Shown: piece after piece, positions 27,666-36,078 of the stretch | Layout: the number at the start of each line of letters is the position of its first letter | Position numbering within the stretch: position 1 is the stretch's first letter | Assembly (NCBI RefSeq): GCF_003058195.1 | Contig: NZ_QBUH01000010.1 | Span: forward strand, 62,001 to 126,000 | Direction: 5' to 3' | Length of the DNA: 64,000 nt | DNA from: Elizabethkingia sp. YR214 | GTDB taxonomy: Bacteria; Bacteroidota; Bacteroidia; Flavobacteriales; Weeksellaceae | Position numbers and translations under genes: made by a program | The notes under the pieces: generated by a model | Seen by the model: the letters and a program-made list of their open reading frames with translations, nothing else | Databases searched by the model: none | Told to the model about the DNA's origin: nothing

Positions 27666-28043
27666 ATGATTTCCAGACTGGATATAACAGATAAGGCGCT
27701 GACCGTAGTAGAAGAATTAGGGCAAAAGCATGGGCCATTAATGTTTTATCAGGCCGGAGGCTGTTGCGAAGGAACACAGCCACAATGCTTTGAAAAAGGA
27801 GGCTTCTTTCCGAGAATGAATGATGTTCTCCTTGGGCATGTAAAAGAATATGAATTTTGGGTAGACAGAGATTTGTTTGAATACTGGCAGTATTCACATT
27901 TTACGTTAGATGTTCTGGATGGCTTTGGACCCGGTGGGTTTTCTCTGGAAACACCGTTGGGGAAAACTTTTAAAATACATTACAGATTATTTACTCCTGA
28001 AGAGCTGGAAAATCTGGAACCTATAAAGAGAAATGATATTTAA
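27666..28043 (+). CDS. DUF779-family protein
   Basis: 125 residues. Contains the family core GPLMFYQAGGCCEGTQPQCF, with three conserved Cys that could bind a metal, and VDRDLFEYWQYSHFTLDVLD. The family is small, cytoplasmic and of unknown function, but almost always sits by an acetaldehyde-type dehydrogenase, as here. A role in stabilising the dehydrogenase or handling its product is inferred from context only. A terminator shared with the opposing peptidase gene follows. Confidence 0.9.
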   Translation: MISRLDITDKALTVVEELGQKHGPLMFYQAGGCCEGTQPQCFEKGGFFPRMNDVLLGHVKEYEFWVDRDLFEYWQYSHFTLDVLDGFGPGGFSLETPLGKTFKIHYRLFTPEELENLEPIKRNDI

Positions 28044-28052
28044 ATTTAAAAT

Positions 28053-28084
28053 AAAAAAGTGAGCTGTTAAGAGACTCACTTTTT
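28053..28084. terminator. Bidirectional terminator between DUF779 and M28 peptidase genes
   Basis: AAAAAGTGAG pairs with CTCACTTTTT around an 11-nt loop and has A and T flanks on both sides, so it can work in either direction between convergent genes. Confidence 0.85.
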
Positions 28085-28095
28085 ATTTTATCATA

Positions 28096-29640
28096 TTAGT
28101 TGGTTCCTTTACGCTTAGGCTCTTTTACCTCAGGCCAGGTTTGTCCTGCCGGCAAAGTACGTTTTTGTCTGCTTACAAGTTCCGGTTCTTCCGAAGCCAT
28201 ATAAGCCATAACTGCAGCCGCAATTACGTTATTTTTTACCTCATCGAACATAATTTTGTCATAAGTATCTCTATTGGTATGCCATGTATAACCAAAGTAG
28301 CCCCAGTTAAGAGAACTTAATGATATACCCGGTACACCAGCTGCTACAAAAGAAGCATGATCAGATCCGCCACCACCAGGCATCCCCGGGAACGAAGTTT
28401 CAATATGCTTACCTACATTTTTAGGAAGAGCTGCCATCCAACGGGTAAGGTAGTCATAAGAATCTACAAAGCCTTGTCCTTGGATATTTACAACACGGCC
28501 TGTTCCGTTGTCCTGATTAAATGCAACCTGTGTATTTTTAATAATTTCAGGATTATCCATTACGAATGCTCTGGAACCGTTTAGCCCTTGCTCTTCACTT
28601 CCCCAGTGTCCTATAATAATGGTTCTTTTGTTATTAGGGTAGAATTTTTTAAGGATTCTAGCAGCCTCCATCATAGTAATGGTACCAGTTCCGTTGTCAG
28701 TTGCTCCCTGTGCTCCGTCCCATGAATCGAAGTGAGCAGAAAGGATTACATATTCGTTTGGTTTTTCTTTTCCTTCAATTCTTGCAATTGTGTTGAAAGA
28801 CTTAGCTGTTCCCAAGTTTTTAGATTGTGCATTTACTTTAATTGTTGGTTTTTTACCATTCAAAGCAAGACGATAAAGCATTCCGTAGTCTTCTACAGCA
28901 ATATCTATCATTGGGATATTTTTGGTTTTAGCTCCAAAAATTCTGTTAGCCCCCATAATGCCAGTCCAGTTAGAAATGGCAATACCAGCTGCACCAGCTT
29001 TTTCTAATGCTTCAGGAAGGGTATTGTTATCATAACCAGTATTTTTAATTAAAGTTCTGAAATCTTCAGCATCTTTATCTCTTTGTGCTTTAAACTTCTC
29101 GTACAATTCCGGAGTAGCAAATTCTTTTAGCTGATAGTCAGGGCGGCCAGATCTTTGGTATTGTGCCATTAATACAAATTTACCCTTAATTCCTTTTAGC
29201 CATTCTGTAAACTCAGAAGGATTATTCACCTTAGGAAGTATTACCACCTCGGCATCTATTGCCTTTTTTGTAGCAGGAGACCATGCCAACTGCATAGATT
29301 CCAGACTTTTTACACGTGGCGAAGTCATTTCAACCTGTGTAATTCCTCTTTGCCAAGAAGCCCATTCGCCAAACTGTTGGTTTTGCGCATCGATTCCCCA
29401 GCCTTTATATTTTTCTACAGCCCAATCGTTAGCTTGCTTCATTGCAGGTGAACCTACCAAACGCGGGCCAATAACATCTAATAACTCAAATGCTAAATTC
29501 TCTAACTGAGAATTGTTATTAGCTTCATTTACAATGTTCTGAACTACAGGGTTTAATTTATCCTGTGAAGTTTGCTGGGCCGACCAGAATTGCGTTGAAA
29601 TAACTAACGCAGAAAGCGTAATTTTTTTGTACATATTCAT
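28096..29640 (-). CDS. M28-family metallopeptidase (carboxypeptidase Q-like), exported
   Basis: 514 residues with a signal peptide ending near STQFWSAQQ (~22). A protease-associated insert covers roughly 130-260. The di-zinc site follows: His/Asp in SAHFDSWDGAQGATDNGTG, Glu pair in WGSEEQGLNGSRA, and a His in the C-terminal GGGGSDHASFVAAGVPG. M28 enzymes of this build release N- or C-terminal amino acids from peptides in the periplasm. It is monocistronic and convergent with DUF779. Confidence 0.92.
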   Translation of the reverse strand: MNMYKKITLSALVISTQFWSAQQTSQDKLNPVVQNIVNEANNNSQLENLAFELLDVIGPRLVGSPAMKQANDWAVEKYKGWGIDAQNQQFGEWASWQRGITQVEMTSPRVKSLESMQLAWSPATKKAIDAEVVILPKVNNPSEFTEWLKGIKGKFVLMAQYQRSGRPDYQLKEFATPELYEKFKAQRDKDAEDFRTLIKNTGYDNNTLPEALEKAGAAGIAISNWTGIMGANRIFGAKTKNIPMIDIAVEDYGMLYRLALNGKKPTIKVNAQSKNLGTAKSFNTIARIEGKEKPNEYVILSAHFDSWDGAQGATDNGTGTITMMEAARILKKFYPNNKRTIIIGHWGSEEQGLNGSRAFVMDNPEIIKNTQVAFNQDNGTGRVVNIQGQGFVDSYDYLTRWMAALPKNVGKHIETSFPGMPGGGGSDHASFVAAGVPGISLSSLNWGYFGYTWHTNRDTYDKIMFDEVKNNVIAAAVMAYMASEEPELVSRQKRTLPAGQTWPEVKEPKRKGTN

Positions 29641-29797
29641 ACTCTTTTCATTTATATATTTCGGAGTCTAAATTAACGAATAATAAAAGTTTTACCAAGT
29701 TTATAGTCTTTTGTTTTAAAATTATTTTTGATATGGTTGATAAATTATAGTTATTTTTGGCTAAAGTTTATAAAATAGATAAAAATAGTAGTAGTTT

Positions 29798-30331
29798 ATG
29801 TTTCCAGTATTGTTTACCAATAGGTTAGTGCTTAACCGTATTGAAGACGCAGATGTTGAAAGTATTTTTTCTCTTCGTTCCGATAAAGAAGTGGCTCGTT
29901 ACGTCAAAAGAGGACCTGACCATGATATCCAACAGGCTTATGATTTTATCCGGTTGGCCAGAGATCGATATGAAAATAAAAGTGCAATAAACTGGGCTAT
30001 TCGCAAAAAAGAAAATCCGGAGTTAATTGGAGGTATATGCCTGTGGAAAATCTCTGCAGATTGTAAAACAGCAGAGATAGGTTATGATTTAAAGCCTCTC
30101 CACCATGGCAAAGGAATTATGTCAGAGGCTATGGTTGCAGTAATTGAATATGGTTTTTCAACACTTGGCATGGATAACATCGAAGCTTTCACAAGCCGAT
30201 ATAATGAAGCTTCCAAAAGCTTATTGTTAAAACATAATTTTATACCGAATCCTGAGCGTATTGATGAGGACAATATGGATAATCTTATTTTTGAGCTTAA
30301 AAGAAATCCTACTCTTCAACAGGCGGATTAA
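29798..30331 (+). CDS. GNAT-family N-acetyltransferase (RimJ/RimL type)
   Basis: 177 residues. Opens with the RimJ-type TNRLVLNRIEDADVESIFSL. The acetyl-CoA-binding motif is in LKPLHHGKGIMSEAMVAVIE (~103-122), followed by NIEAFTSRYNEASKSLLLKH. Substrates of this class include ribosomal proteins, antibiotics and small amines, so the target is open. Its 3' end overlaps the opposing symporter gene by 23 bp. Confidence 0.88.
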   Translation: MFPVLFTNRLVLNRIEDADVESIFSLRSDKEVARYVKRGPDHDIQQAYDFIRLARDRYENKSAINWAIRKKENPELIGGICLWKISADCKTAEIGYDLKPLHHGKGIMSEAMVAVIEYGFSTLGMDNIEAFTSRYNEASKSLLLKHNFIPNPERIDEDNMDNLIFELKRNPTLQQAD

Positions 30332-31553
30332 ATTTCTCTCCCACCAGCCGTGTAACGACCATTGCTGCTACAGTATCTCCTGTTGAGTTAAGTATCGTTG
30401 CCAATGGGTCTACAAGTGTACCAATAATTATCACTGCCGGAATAGCTTCCTGCGGAAGGTTATACGCGGATATCATCAGCATTTCGCCAATGTAGCCTCC
30501 GTTGGGAATACCTCCGGCAACAACGCTTACAAAGACAGTGATTCCTAAGGCTATAATCAGGTTGTTGAAATCGAAGAAGTCCCATCCTAATAAGAGAAAA
30601 GCTACATATATTTTTACAATAGAAGAAATGGATGATCCGTTTTTATGAATGGTTGTTCCGATAGGGATTACAACATTGGCAACCGAATCGGGGATTCCAA
30701 TTTTTCTCGCAGCATCCAGATTGGCCGGCATAGTTGCCAAACTGCTGCACGTACTGATAGCTGTAAATGAAGGTACAATATTATTCTTCCAGAAAAGTTT
30801 GATGCCCTTAGTCCCGTTAGCAACAAAAGCATACAAACTGAAAAATATAAAGAAGTAAACGATTCCAGCTCCGTAATACACGCCCAAAGGCTTTGCATAG
30901 AATCCGAAAAGCTGAGGTCCCAGTGTACCAACCTGGTAAGCAATATAAGCACCAAGCCCTATAGGTGCCGCTTTCATAATCAGTATTAATAATTCCTTCA
31001 TCACTTCGTTTCCACCTGCCATAAACTTGCGGAAAGTTTCAGTTTTTTCAGGAGCAGACTTACGGATAGCAATCCCCAAAAGGAAAGAGAATATTAGCAT
31101 GGCCAACATATTCTGTCGGGAAAGAAGCATATAAAATTCACCAACGGTAAAGAAACGTACAATTCGGTCACTCCAGGTTTCGGTACTGGTAATGTTTTCC
31201 GCAATTGTTACGGCTGCATCAGTTGAAGGCCTCGCAGTAGGGAAAAGATATACTGCTCCTATACTGAAAATAGCAGCAATAATAACAAAACACAGAAAAG
31301 TAAACATCATGGCGAAAAGTATTTTTCCCAATTTTCCTTTTTGTTCAATCGCCGATACAGAAGTTACAATGGCAAAGAATACCAAAGGAATAACGGTAAC
31401 GAAAAGCAGATTAAGGAAAATGTCCCCAACAGGTTTAAGATAGTCTACAACATTTGGAAAAAAAATACCGATAATACTACCAACGGTAATACCTATCAGT
31501 AGGAGTATGATATTGGAATAACTCTGCCAGAAAGAGTGTTGAGTTGTTGTCAT
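30309..31553 (-). CDS. Dicarboxylate/amino acid:cation symporter (DAACS family)
   Basis: A 414-residue inner-membrane protein with eight helices and two re-entrant loops. The first serine-rich hairpin is ISTCSSLATMPANLDAARKI (~263-282) and the second carries IIIGTLVDPLATILNSTGDT near the C-terminus, with the substrate-binding Asp and the N-x-x-G-D-T motif intact. It takes up C4-dicarboxylates, glutamate or aspartate with H+ or Na+. It overlaps the acetyltransferase gene end by 23 bp and is divergent from cbpA with a 107-bp gap. Confidence 0.93.
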   Translation of the reverse strand: MTTTQHSFWQSYSNIILLLIGITVGSIIGIFFPNVVDYLKPVGDIFLNLLFVTVIPLVFFAIVTSVSAIEQKGKLGKILFAMMFTFLCFVIIAAIFSIGAVYLFPTARPSTDAAVTIAENITSTETWSDRIVRFFTVGEFYMLLSRQNMLAMLIFSFLLGIAIRKSAPEKTETFRKFMAGGNEVMKELLILIMKAAPIGLGAYIAYQVGTLGPQLFGFYAKPLGVYYGAGIVYFFIFFSLYAFVANGTKGIKLFWKNNIVPSFTAISTCSSLATMPANLDAARKIGIPDSVANVVIPIGTTIHKNGSSISSIVKIYVAFLLLGWDFFDFNNLIIALGITVFVSVVAGGIPNGGYIGEMLMISAYNLPQEAIPAVIIIGTLVDPLATILNSTGDTVAAMVVTRLVGEKFNPPVEE

Positions 31554-31660
31554 CCGAAAAATTATAAAAGTAAAAATACAAATTAATAGAATTCTTTTTT
31601 AACAAATAATTGGCCATACTTTTCTTTCAGATTCATTAAATTTGAGAAAACATATATTCT

Positions 31661-32581
31661 ATGGCGTTTATTGATTATTATAAAACTCTGGGAGTCAATA
31701 AAAATGCAACCCAGGATGACATAAAAAAAGCTTATCGAAAACTTGCCCGAAAAATGCACCCGGATCTTAATCCGGATGATAAAGAAGCGCATCATAAATT
31801 TCAGGAACTGAATGAAGCTAATGAAGTGCTGAGTGATCCGGAAAAGCGTGCGAAGTATGACAAGTATGGTGAACACTGGAAAAATGGTGAAGAATACGAG
31901 AAGTATGAACAAGCCAGACAACAACAGCAAAATTCACAGCGGGCCTATTCATCGGGAGGCTTTTCGGGTTCTGATTTTGGTGAAGGCGAAGATTTCTCAG
32001 ACTTTTTCCAATCTATGTTTGGTGGTGGTGGCGGTGGATTTAGTTCTTCTTCCAGAGGAAGAAGCTCTGGTAAGTTCAAAGGTCAGGATCTGCATGCAGA
32101 ATTGCAGCTTTCTTTACATGAAGCAGCAGAAACACACCAGCGTACATTAGATATAAATAATAAAAAAGTAAGGATTACTATTCCTGCAGGTGTATACGAC
32201 GGACAGCAGATAAAACTGAAGGGTTATGGTACAGAAGGACATAATGGCGGGCCAAACGGGGATTTGTATATCACATTTATTATTCCTGAAGATGCCCATC
32301 TTAAACGTTCAGGAGACGATCTGAAAACAACTGTAAAGATAGATATGTATACAGCTTTATTGGGAGGAGATGTTGAGCTAAAAACACTAAGCGGAAGTGT
32401 AAAACTGAAAGTGAAGCCTGAAACGGCTAATGCTTCTACAGTACGCCTGAAAGGAAAGGGATTCCCTGTTTATAAAAAGGAAGGACAATCCGGAGATCTG
32501 TATGTTACTTTTAATGTTCAGCTGCCAAAGAACCTTTCGGAAAAACAAAAAGAATTATTAAAAGAAATGCAAAAATCCTAA
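31661..32581 (+). CDS. cbpA: CbpA-like DnaJ-class co-chaperone
   Basis: 306 residues. The J-domain spans 3-68 with the HPD motif at [11 protein letters not shown] Gly/Ser-rich linker follows (~95-140, including [17 protein letters not shown]), then two beta-barrel substrate-binding domains. The zinc-finger domain of true DnaJ is absent, which defines the CbpA type. It stimulates DnaK ATPase and may bind curved DNA. The partner gene cbpM starts 3 bp downstream. TAAATTTG at 31637-31644 is a possible -7 box. Confidence 0.92.
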   Translation: MAFIDYYKTLGVNKNATQDDIKKAYRKLARKMHPDLNPDDKEAHHKFQELNEANEVLSDPEKRAKYDKYGEHWKNGEEYEKYEQARQQQQNSQRAYSSGGFSGSDFGEGEDFSDFFQSMFGGGGGGFSSSSRGRSSGKFKGQDLHAELQLSLHEAAETHQRTLDINNKKVRITIPAGVYDGQQIKLKGYGTEGHNGGPNGDLYITFIIPEDAHLKRSGDDLKTTVKIDMYTALLGGDVELKTLSGSVKLKVKPETANASTVRLKGKGFPVYKKEGQSGDLYVTFNVQLPKNLSEKQKELLKEMQKS

Positions 32582-32584
32582 GTC

Positions 32585-32893
32585 ATGGAAGAGAGAATTT
32601 CACGAGAAGAACTGATTAAACTTTATAATATAGAAATGTCATTTTTGGAGTCTCTGGAAGATTCCGGATTATTACATCTTCAGATAGAAAATGAAGTCAA
32701 ATATGTTTCATACAACGATCTTCCGGCATTGGAGCGCTTTACCAACTGGCATTATGATTTGGATGTTAATATGCCCGGAATAGAGATTATCAGCAATCTG
32801 CTTCAGAAGATAGAAACGATGCAGCGGGAAAGAAGAAAGATGATTGAACAGTTTCATTTCAGAGGTATAGTCTGGGAAGATATAGAATTATAG
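32585..32893 (+). CDS. cbpM: Chaperone modulator CbpM
   Basis: 102 residues, a MerR-like winged-helix protein: REELIKLYNIEMSFLESLED at the start and a coiled C-terminal helix (QKIETMQRERRKMIEQ). Family members bind the J-domain of CbpA and inhibit it. The 3-bp gap to cbpA supports the pairing. No DNA-binding role is implied. Confidence 0.9.
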   Translation: MEERISREELIKLYNIEMSFLESLEDSGLLHLQIENEVKYVSYNDLPALERFTNWHYDLDVNMPGIEIISNLLQKIETMQRERRKMIEQFHFRGIVWEDIEL

Positions 32894-32906
32894 GAAGTAA
32901 AAGTTT

Positions 32907-32960
32907 ATAAAAAACCTTTTGAAGGTTAATAGCTAAGGTTTTATTAACCTTCAAAAGGTT
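32907..32960 (-). terminator. Perfect 18-bp inverted repeat with a minus-strand T run
   Basis: AACCTTTTGAAGGTTAAT (32913-32930) is perfectly complementary to 32943-32960 across a 12-nt loop. On the minus strand the stem is followed by TTTTTTATAAAC, a good terminator. On the plus strand it is followed by CGTACTATATT, with no T run. Both flanking genes point right, so a minus-facing terminator has no obvious gene to end. It may still act as a stabilising 3' hairpin for cbpA-cbpM. Confidence 0.6.
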
Positions 32961-33057
32961 CGTACTATATTAACAGAGTAAATCTAAATTCACGTTACAT
33001 TAATGTGCTAACAGATAAAATTAATAAGAATCACTGTCGTGCAACGAGCGCTTTACC

Positions 33058-33065
33058 GTAATTTT
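33058..33065 (+). promoter_or_regulatory. Putative -7 element of ypdA with a near-leaderless transcript
   Basis: TAATTTTG fits TAnnTTTG and ends only 5 bp before the ATG at 33071, so a start site about 5-7 nt downstream would make the message leaderless or almost so. No clear TTG box is seen upstream. Confidence 0.35.
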
Positions 33066-33070
33066 GTTTT

Positions 33071-34048
33071 ATGAATATTTATGACCTTGTAATTATTGGC
33101 GGAGGGCCTATAGGATTGGCATGTGCGTTGGAAGCTGAGAAAAAAAAACTTTCCTATATTATTCTGGAAAAAGGTACTATAGCTAATAGTCTTTATCATT
33201 ATCCGTTATATATGCGTTTCTTTTCGTCGGCAGACAGGTTGGAAATAGACGGAGTTCCGTTTATTACAACTGCGCCCAAGCCAGGTCGGCAGGAAGCTCT
33301 GGAATATTATCAGGGTATTACAAGACAAAGAAATATCAATATCCGTCTTTATGAAAAAGTAACAGATGTAACTAAGGATGGTGAATTGTTTAAAGTAATT
33401 TCCTCTAAATCTGAATACACAGCCAAAAACGTTATTTTGGCAACAGGTTTTTATGATATTCCGAATCCAATTCAGGTAAAAGGAGAGGAGTTACCAAAGG
33501 TTCAGCATTATTATTCCGAGCCTTATCCATATGCAAAGCAGAAAGTTGTAGTCATTGGAGCCAGTAATTCTTCTGTAGATGCTGCTCTGGAAATCTACCG
33601 GAAAGGCGGTGATGTTACGATGATTGTGCGCGGACCGGAAATCGGGCGGAGGGTAAAATACTGGGTTCGTCCTGATATTGAAAACCGAATTGCTGAAGGT
33701 AGTATTAAAGCTTATTTTAATTCTGAACTTACAGAAATTAAAGAAGAAAGCGTGATCTTCAGAGATGGAGAAGGTAATATTCGCGAAATTGAAAATGATT
33801 TTGTTTTGGCTTTAACCGGTTATTTACCTGACTTTGATTTTCTTGGTAAGGCTGGTGTTTTGTTGGAAGGAGAAAGTATGGTTCCACATCATAATGATCA
33901 TACAATGGAAACTAATATACCCGGACTTTATCTTGCAGGAGTAGTTTGCGGTGGGAAAAATACCCATTTATGGTTTATTGAAAACTCCAGAATTCATGCC
34001 CAGATTATTATGAATGCTATTGTAACCAAGAAACTAGGGGTTGCTTAA
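33071..34048 (+). CDS. ypdA: YpdA-family bacillithiol disulfide reductase-like flavoprotein
   Basis: 325 residues. FAD-binding GGGPIGLACALEAE (10-23), an NADPH-binding GASNSSVDAALE near 160, and the C-terminal FAD loop ETNIPGLYLAGVVCGGKNTH. It lacks the CxxC redox pair of thioredoxin reductase, as is typical of YpdA (Bdr), which keeps bacillithiol reduced using NADPH. A DinB/YfiT-type gene at 3948 could use the same thiol. A terminator follows. Confidence 0.88.
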   Translation: MNIYDLVIIGGGPIGLACALEAEKKKLSYIILEKGTIANSLYHYPLYMRFFSSADRLEIDGVPFITTAPKPGRQEALEYYQGITRQRNINIRLYEKVTDVTKDGELFKVISSKSEYTAKNVILATGFYDIPNPIQVKGEELPKVQHYYSEPYPYAKQKVVVIGASNSSVDAALEIYRKGGDVTMIVRGPEIGRRVKYWVRPDIENRIAEGSIKAYFNSELTEIKEESVIFRDGEGNIREIENDFVLALTGYLPDFDFLGKAGVLLEGESMVPHHNDHTMETNIPGLYLAGVVCGGKNTHLWFIENSRIHAQIIMNAIVTKKLGVA

Positions 34049-34107
34049 AAGAGAATATAATCCGGAATAGATAATTAATGTTTGCGGATTATTTAAAATA
34101 TAATAGA

Positions 34108-34150
34108 GGGAGAGCGTCTTTTATAAAAAAGAAAGCTCTCCTTTTGTTTT
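34108..34150 (+). terminator. Terminator after ypdA
   Basis: GGAGAGC (34109-34115) pairs with GCTCTCC (34135-34141), followed by TTTTGTTTT. It sits between the convergent ypdA and monooxygenase genes. Confidence 0.75.
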
Positions 34151-35279
34151 AACTTATAATGTCTAAGGTAAATAAGCGGTCAAAATTCCTTGTTTGTGTA
34201 GATTTTGGTGTCTTGCGTAATACTAAATTTCTCAAACCAATCAGCAGCTTATTTTCCAGTTGTGCAATTTTTCCAATTTTCCAACTGGTATTTACTACAT
34301 GATGCGCTTTTTCCTGTCTTATTAACGGATAATTTCTAAAGGTTATTTCCAGATTATTTTCTTCAAGTAGTTTGAATAATACATAGGCGTCTTCTATTGC
34401 CTGACATGCACCTTGTCCCATATTAGGTGTGGTAGCGTGTGCAGCGTCACCCAAAAGTATGACCTCATCTTTTTGCCATTCTGTAATGGGTTTTAGGTCT
34501 TGTAGGTTTGCTGTAAACCACTTTTCTTTAGGGGTATTGATAATCATTTCCCGAATAAAATCCGGAGCATCAGTAAGATATAAGCTCAGATCAGGATGCT
34601 TTTGATAAAGATCATCATTGACAAGAAAGTACCAGTAAACAATTCCTGCTGAAATTTCTACAAAACCAAACCTTTTTCCTTTCCCCCAACCTTCTGTCAA
34701 TTCGTTTCTGTACTGGGTCGGCAGATTAAAATGTGTAACTCCCCGAAAACAAATTTGATTTGCATTTCTTAGCTGAGTGTCCGGGAAAAATATTTTTCTG
34801 ATTTTTGAATGAATACCGTCAGCTCCTATTATAAATGCATGGTGTGCTTTTTCCTTATTTTCAAAGCTTAGTTCATAATCATTATTGCTTGTTTTTACAG
34901 CATTCGCAAGTCTGCTGTTTAGTATTATATTTTCCGGGCCGACTTCATTTACCAGAATGTGATGAAGATCTGCCCGGTGTATAGCAATACTGTTATGTCC
35001 ATATTTTTGCTCAAAAGGGGAGAGTAGAGTTTCTGTGAGGGGTACTAATCCAAAGTCGGTCACATTAATGCTTTCTACTTTTTTTCCAACTTGTAATATT
35101 TTGCTTTCTATCTGCAACTGGTGGTATACCTGCATTGCGTTAATACCCAGAATAATTCCGGTACCAACAGGCTTTAATTCTTCAGCAGCTTCATAAACTT
35201 TGAATGGTATATTTCTTCTTTTCAGGGCCAAAGCTGTTGTTAGCCCTCCGATTCCGGCTCCTATAATGGCGACATCCAT
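34149..35279 (-). CDS. FAD-dependent monooxygenase (PHBH-like)
   Basis: 376 residues. The GxGxxG motif GAGIGGLTTALALKRR is at 7-22, the DG motif GADGIHSKIRKIF near 153, and the GD motif GDAAHATTPNMGQGACQAIE near 273. This three-motif order defines the group A flavin hydroxylases (aromatic or polyketide hydroxylases, tetracycline-modifying enzymes, zeaxanthin epoxidase relatives). The substrate is not evident. A Crp-like regulator gene lies 61 bp upstream on the same strand, a likely partner. Confidence 0.88.
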   Translation of the reverse strand: MDVAIIGAGIGGLTTALALKRRNIPFKVYEAAEELKPVGTGIILGINAMQVYHQLQIESKILQVGKKVESINVTDFGLVPLTETLLSPFEQKYGHNSIAIHRADLHHILVNEVGPENIILNSRLANAVKTSNNDYELSFENKEKAHHAFIIGADGIHSKIRKIFFPDTQLRNANQICFRGVTHFNLPTQYRNELTEGWGKGKRFGFVEISAGIVYWYFLVNDDLYQKHPDLSLYLTDAPDFIREMIINTPKEKWFTANLQDLKPITEWQKDEVILLGDAAHATTPNMGQGACQAIEDAYVLFKLLEENNLEITFRNYPLIRQEKAHHVVNTSWKIGKIAQLENKLLIGLRNLVLRKTPKSTQTRNFDRLFTLDIIS

Positions 35280-35340
35280 AATAATGTTGTATTAGATTAA
35301 TACAGCAAATTTCGCTGCCAAAAATAGCAAAAACGTTCAC

Positions 35341-35916
35341 TTATGTTAATAAAATACGGCTTCTAATCCGGGAAAGAGACTGTGTTGTAATTCCAAGATA
35401 GCTGGCTATATATTTTTGTGGTATTTTTTCAATAACCTTAGGTCTGTTCGTAATTAAATTCAGGTAGCGTTGTTCGTAAGTGTAAAATAGCAGTTCTTCA
35501 ATTCTGCGTTTGGCTTCCAGAAAACAAACATCTGCAATCTGTTTGTAGAAGCTTATCCAAAATGGATCTTTATCCATTAGGAGGTGTAAGTGTTGCTTGC
35601 TTATTAACACAACCTCTGTTCCCATTGTTGTCTGTAATTGCCAGTTGGATTTTTTTCCATTAAGAAAGCATTCATAATCACCAAAAAAATCACCATCCAC
35701 CTGCAATAAGAAGCTGATATCTTCCCCTTCCTGATTGATTGTGAAAGTTCTGAGTGCTCCTTTAATGATAAAGCCTAGCTGGTGAGACAATTCACCATGA
35801 TGCATTAGGAAGCTTCCTTTTTTGTATTTAACAACTGAAGAGTCCTGCATCAGTTCTTGCAGGCGGTCAGCAGATAAATTTAGTTTTGTTGCCAGTACCT
35901 GCAGTTTTTCGTTCAT
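35341..35916 (-). CDS. Crp/Fnr-family transcriptional regulator
   Basis: 191 residues. A cyclic-nucleotide-binding-type beta roll occupies ~20-130 (SFLMHHGELSHQLGFIIKGA, FFGDYECFLNGKKS). The short C-terminal HTH (KYIASYLGITTQSLSRIRSR) is the form common in Bacteroidota single-domain Crp-like proteins. It precedes the FAD monooxygenase on the same strand by 61 bp and probably controls it. It differs clearly from the Crp-like protein at 4787. Confidence 0.87.
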   Translation of the reverse strand: MNEKLQVLATKLNLSADRLQELMQDSSVVKYKKGSFLMHHGELSHQLGFIIKGALRTFTINQEGEDISFLLQVDGDFFGDYECFLNGKKSNWQLQTTMGTEVVLISKQHLHLLMDKDPFWISFYKQIADVCFLEAKRRIEELLFYTYEQRYLNLITNRPKVIEKIPQKYIASYLGITTQSLSRIRSRILLT

Positions 35917-36025
35917 AATTGTTGGTTATATTAAGGTTGCCAGTTAGTAAATCAGAAAAGGTTGATTAATCAGAATCTATGAACGAAGATAAGGCAGAAA
36001 AACGGATTATCCTTTTTTATGTATA

Positions 36026-36060
36026 GAAAATGGCTACCTTGTGAGGTAGCCATCTTTATT
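36026..36060. terminator. Terminator downstream of glnS
   Basis: ATGGCTACC (36030-36038) pairs with GGTAGCCAT (36045-36053). The minus-strand continuation is TTTTCTATAC, 25 bp after the glnS stop. Confidence 0.75.
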
Positions 36061-36078
36061 ATTCTTTATTCTGATTCC

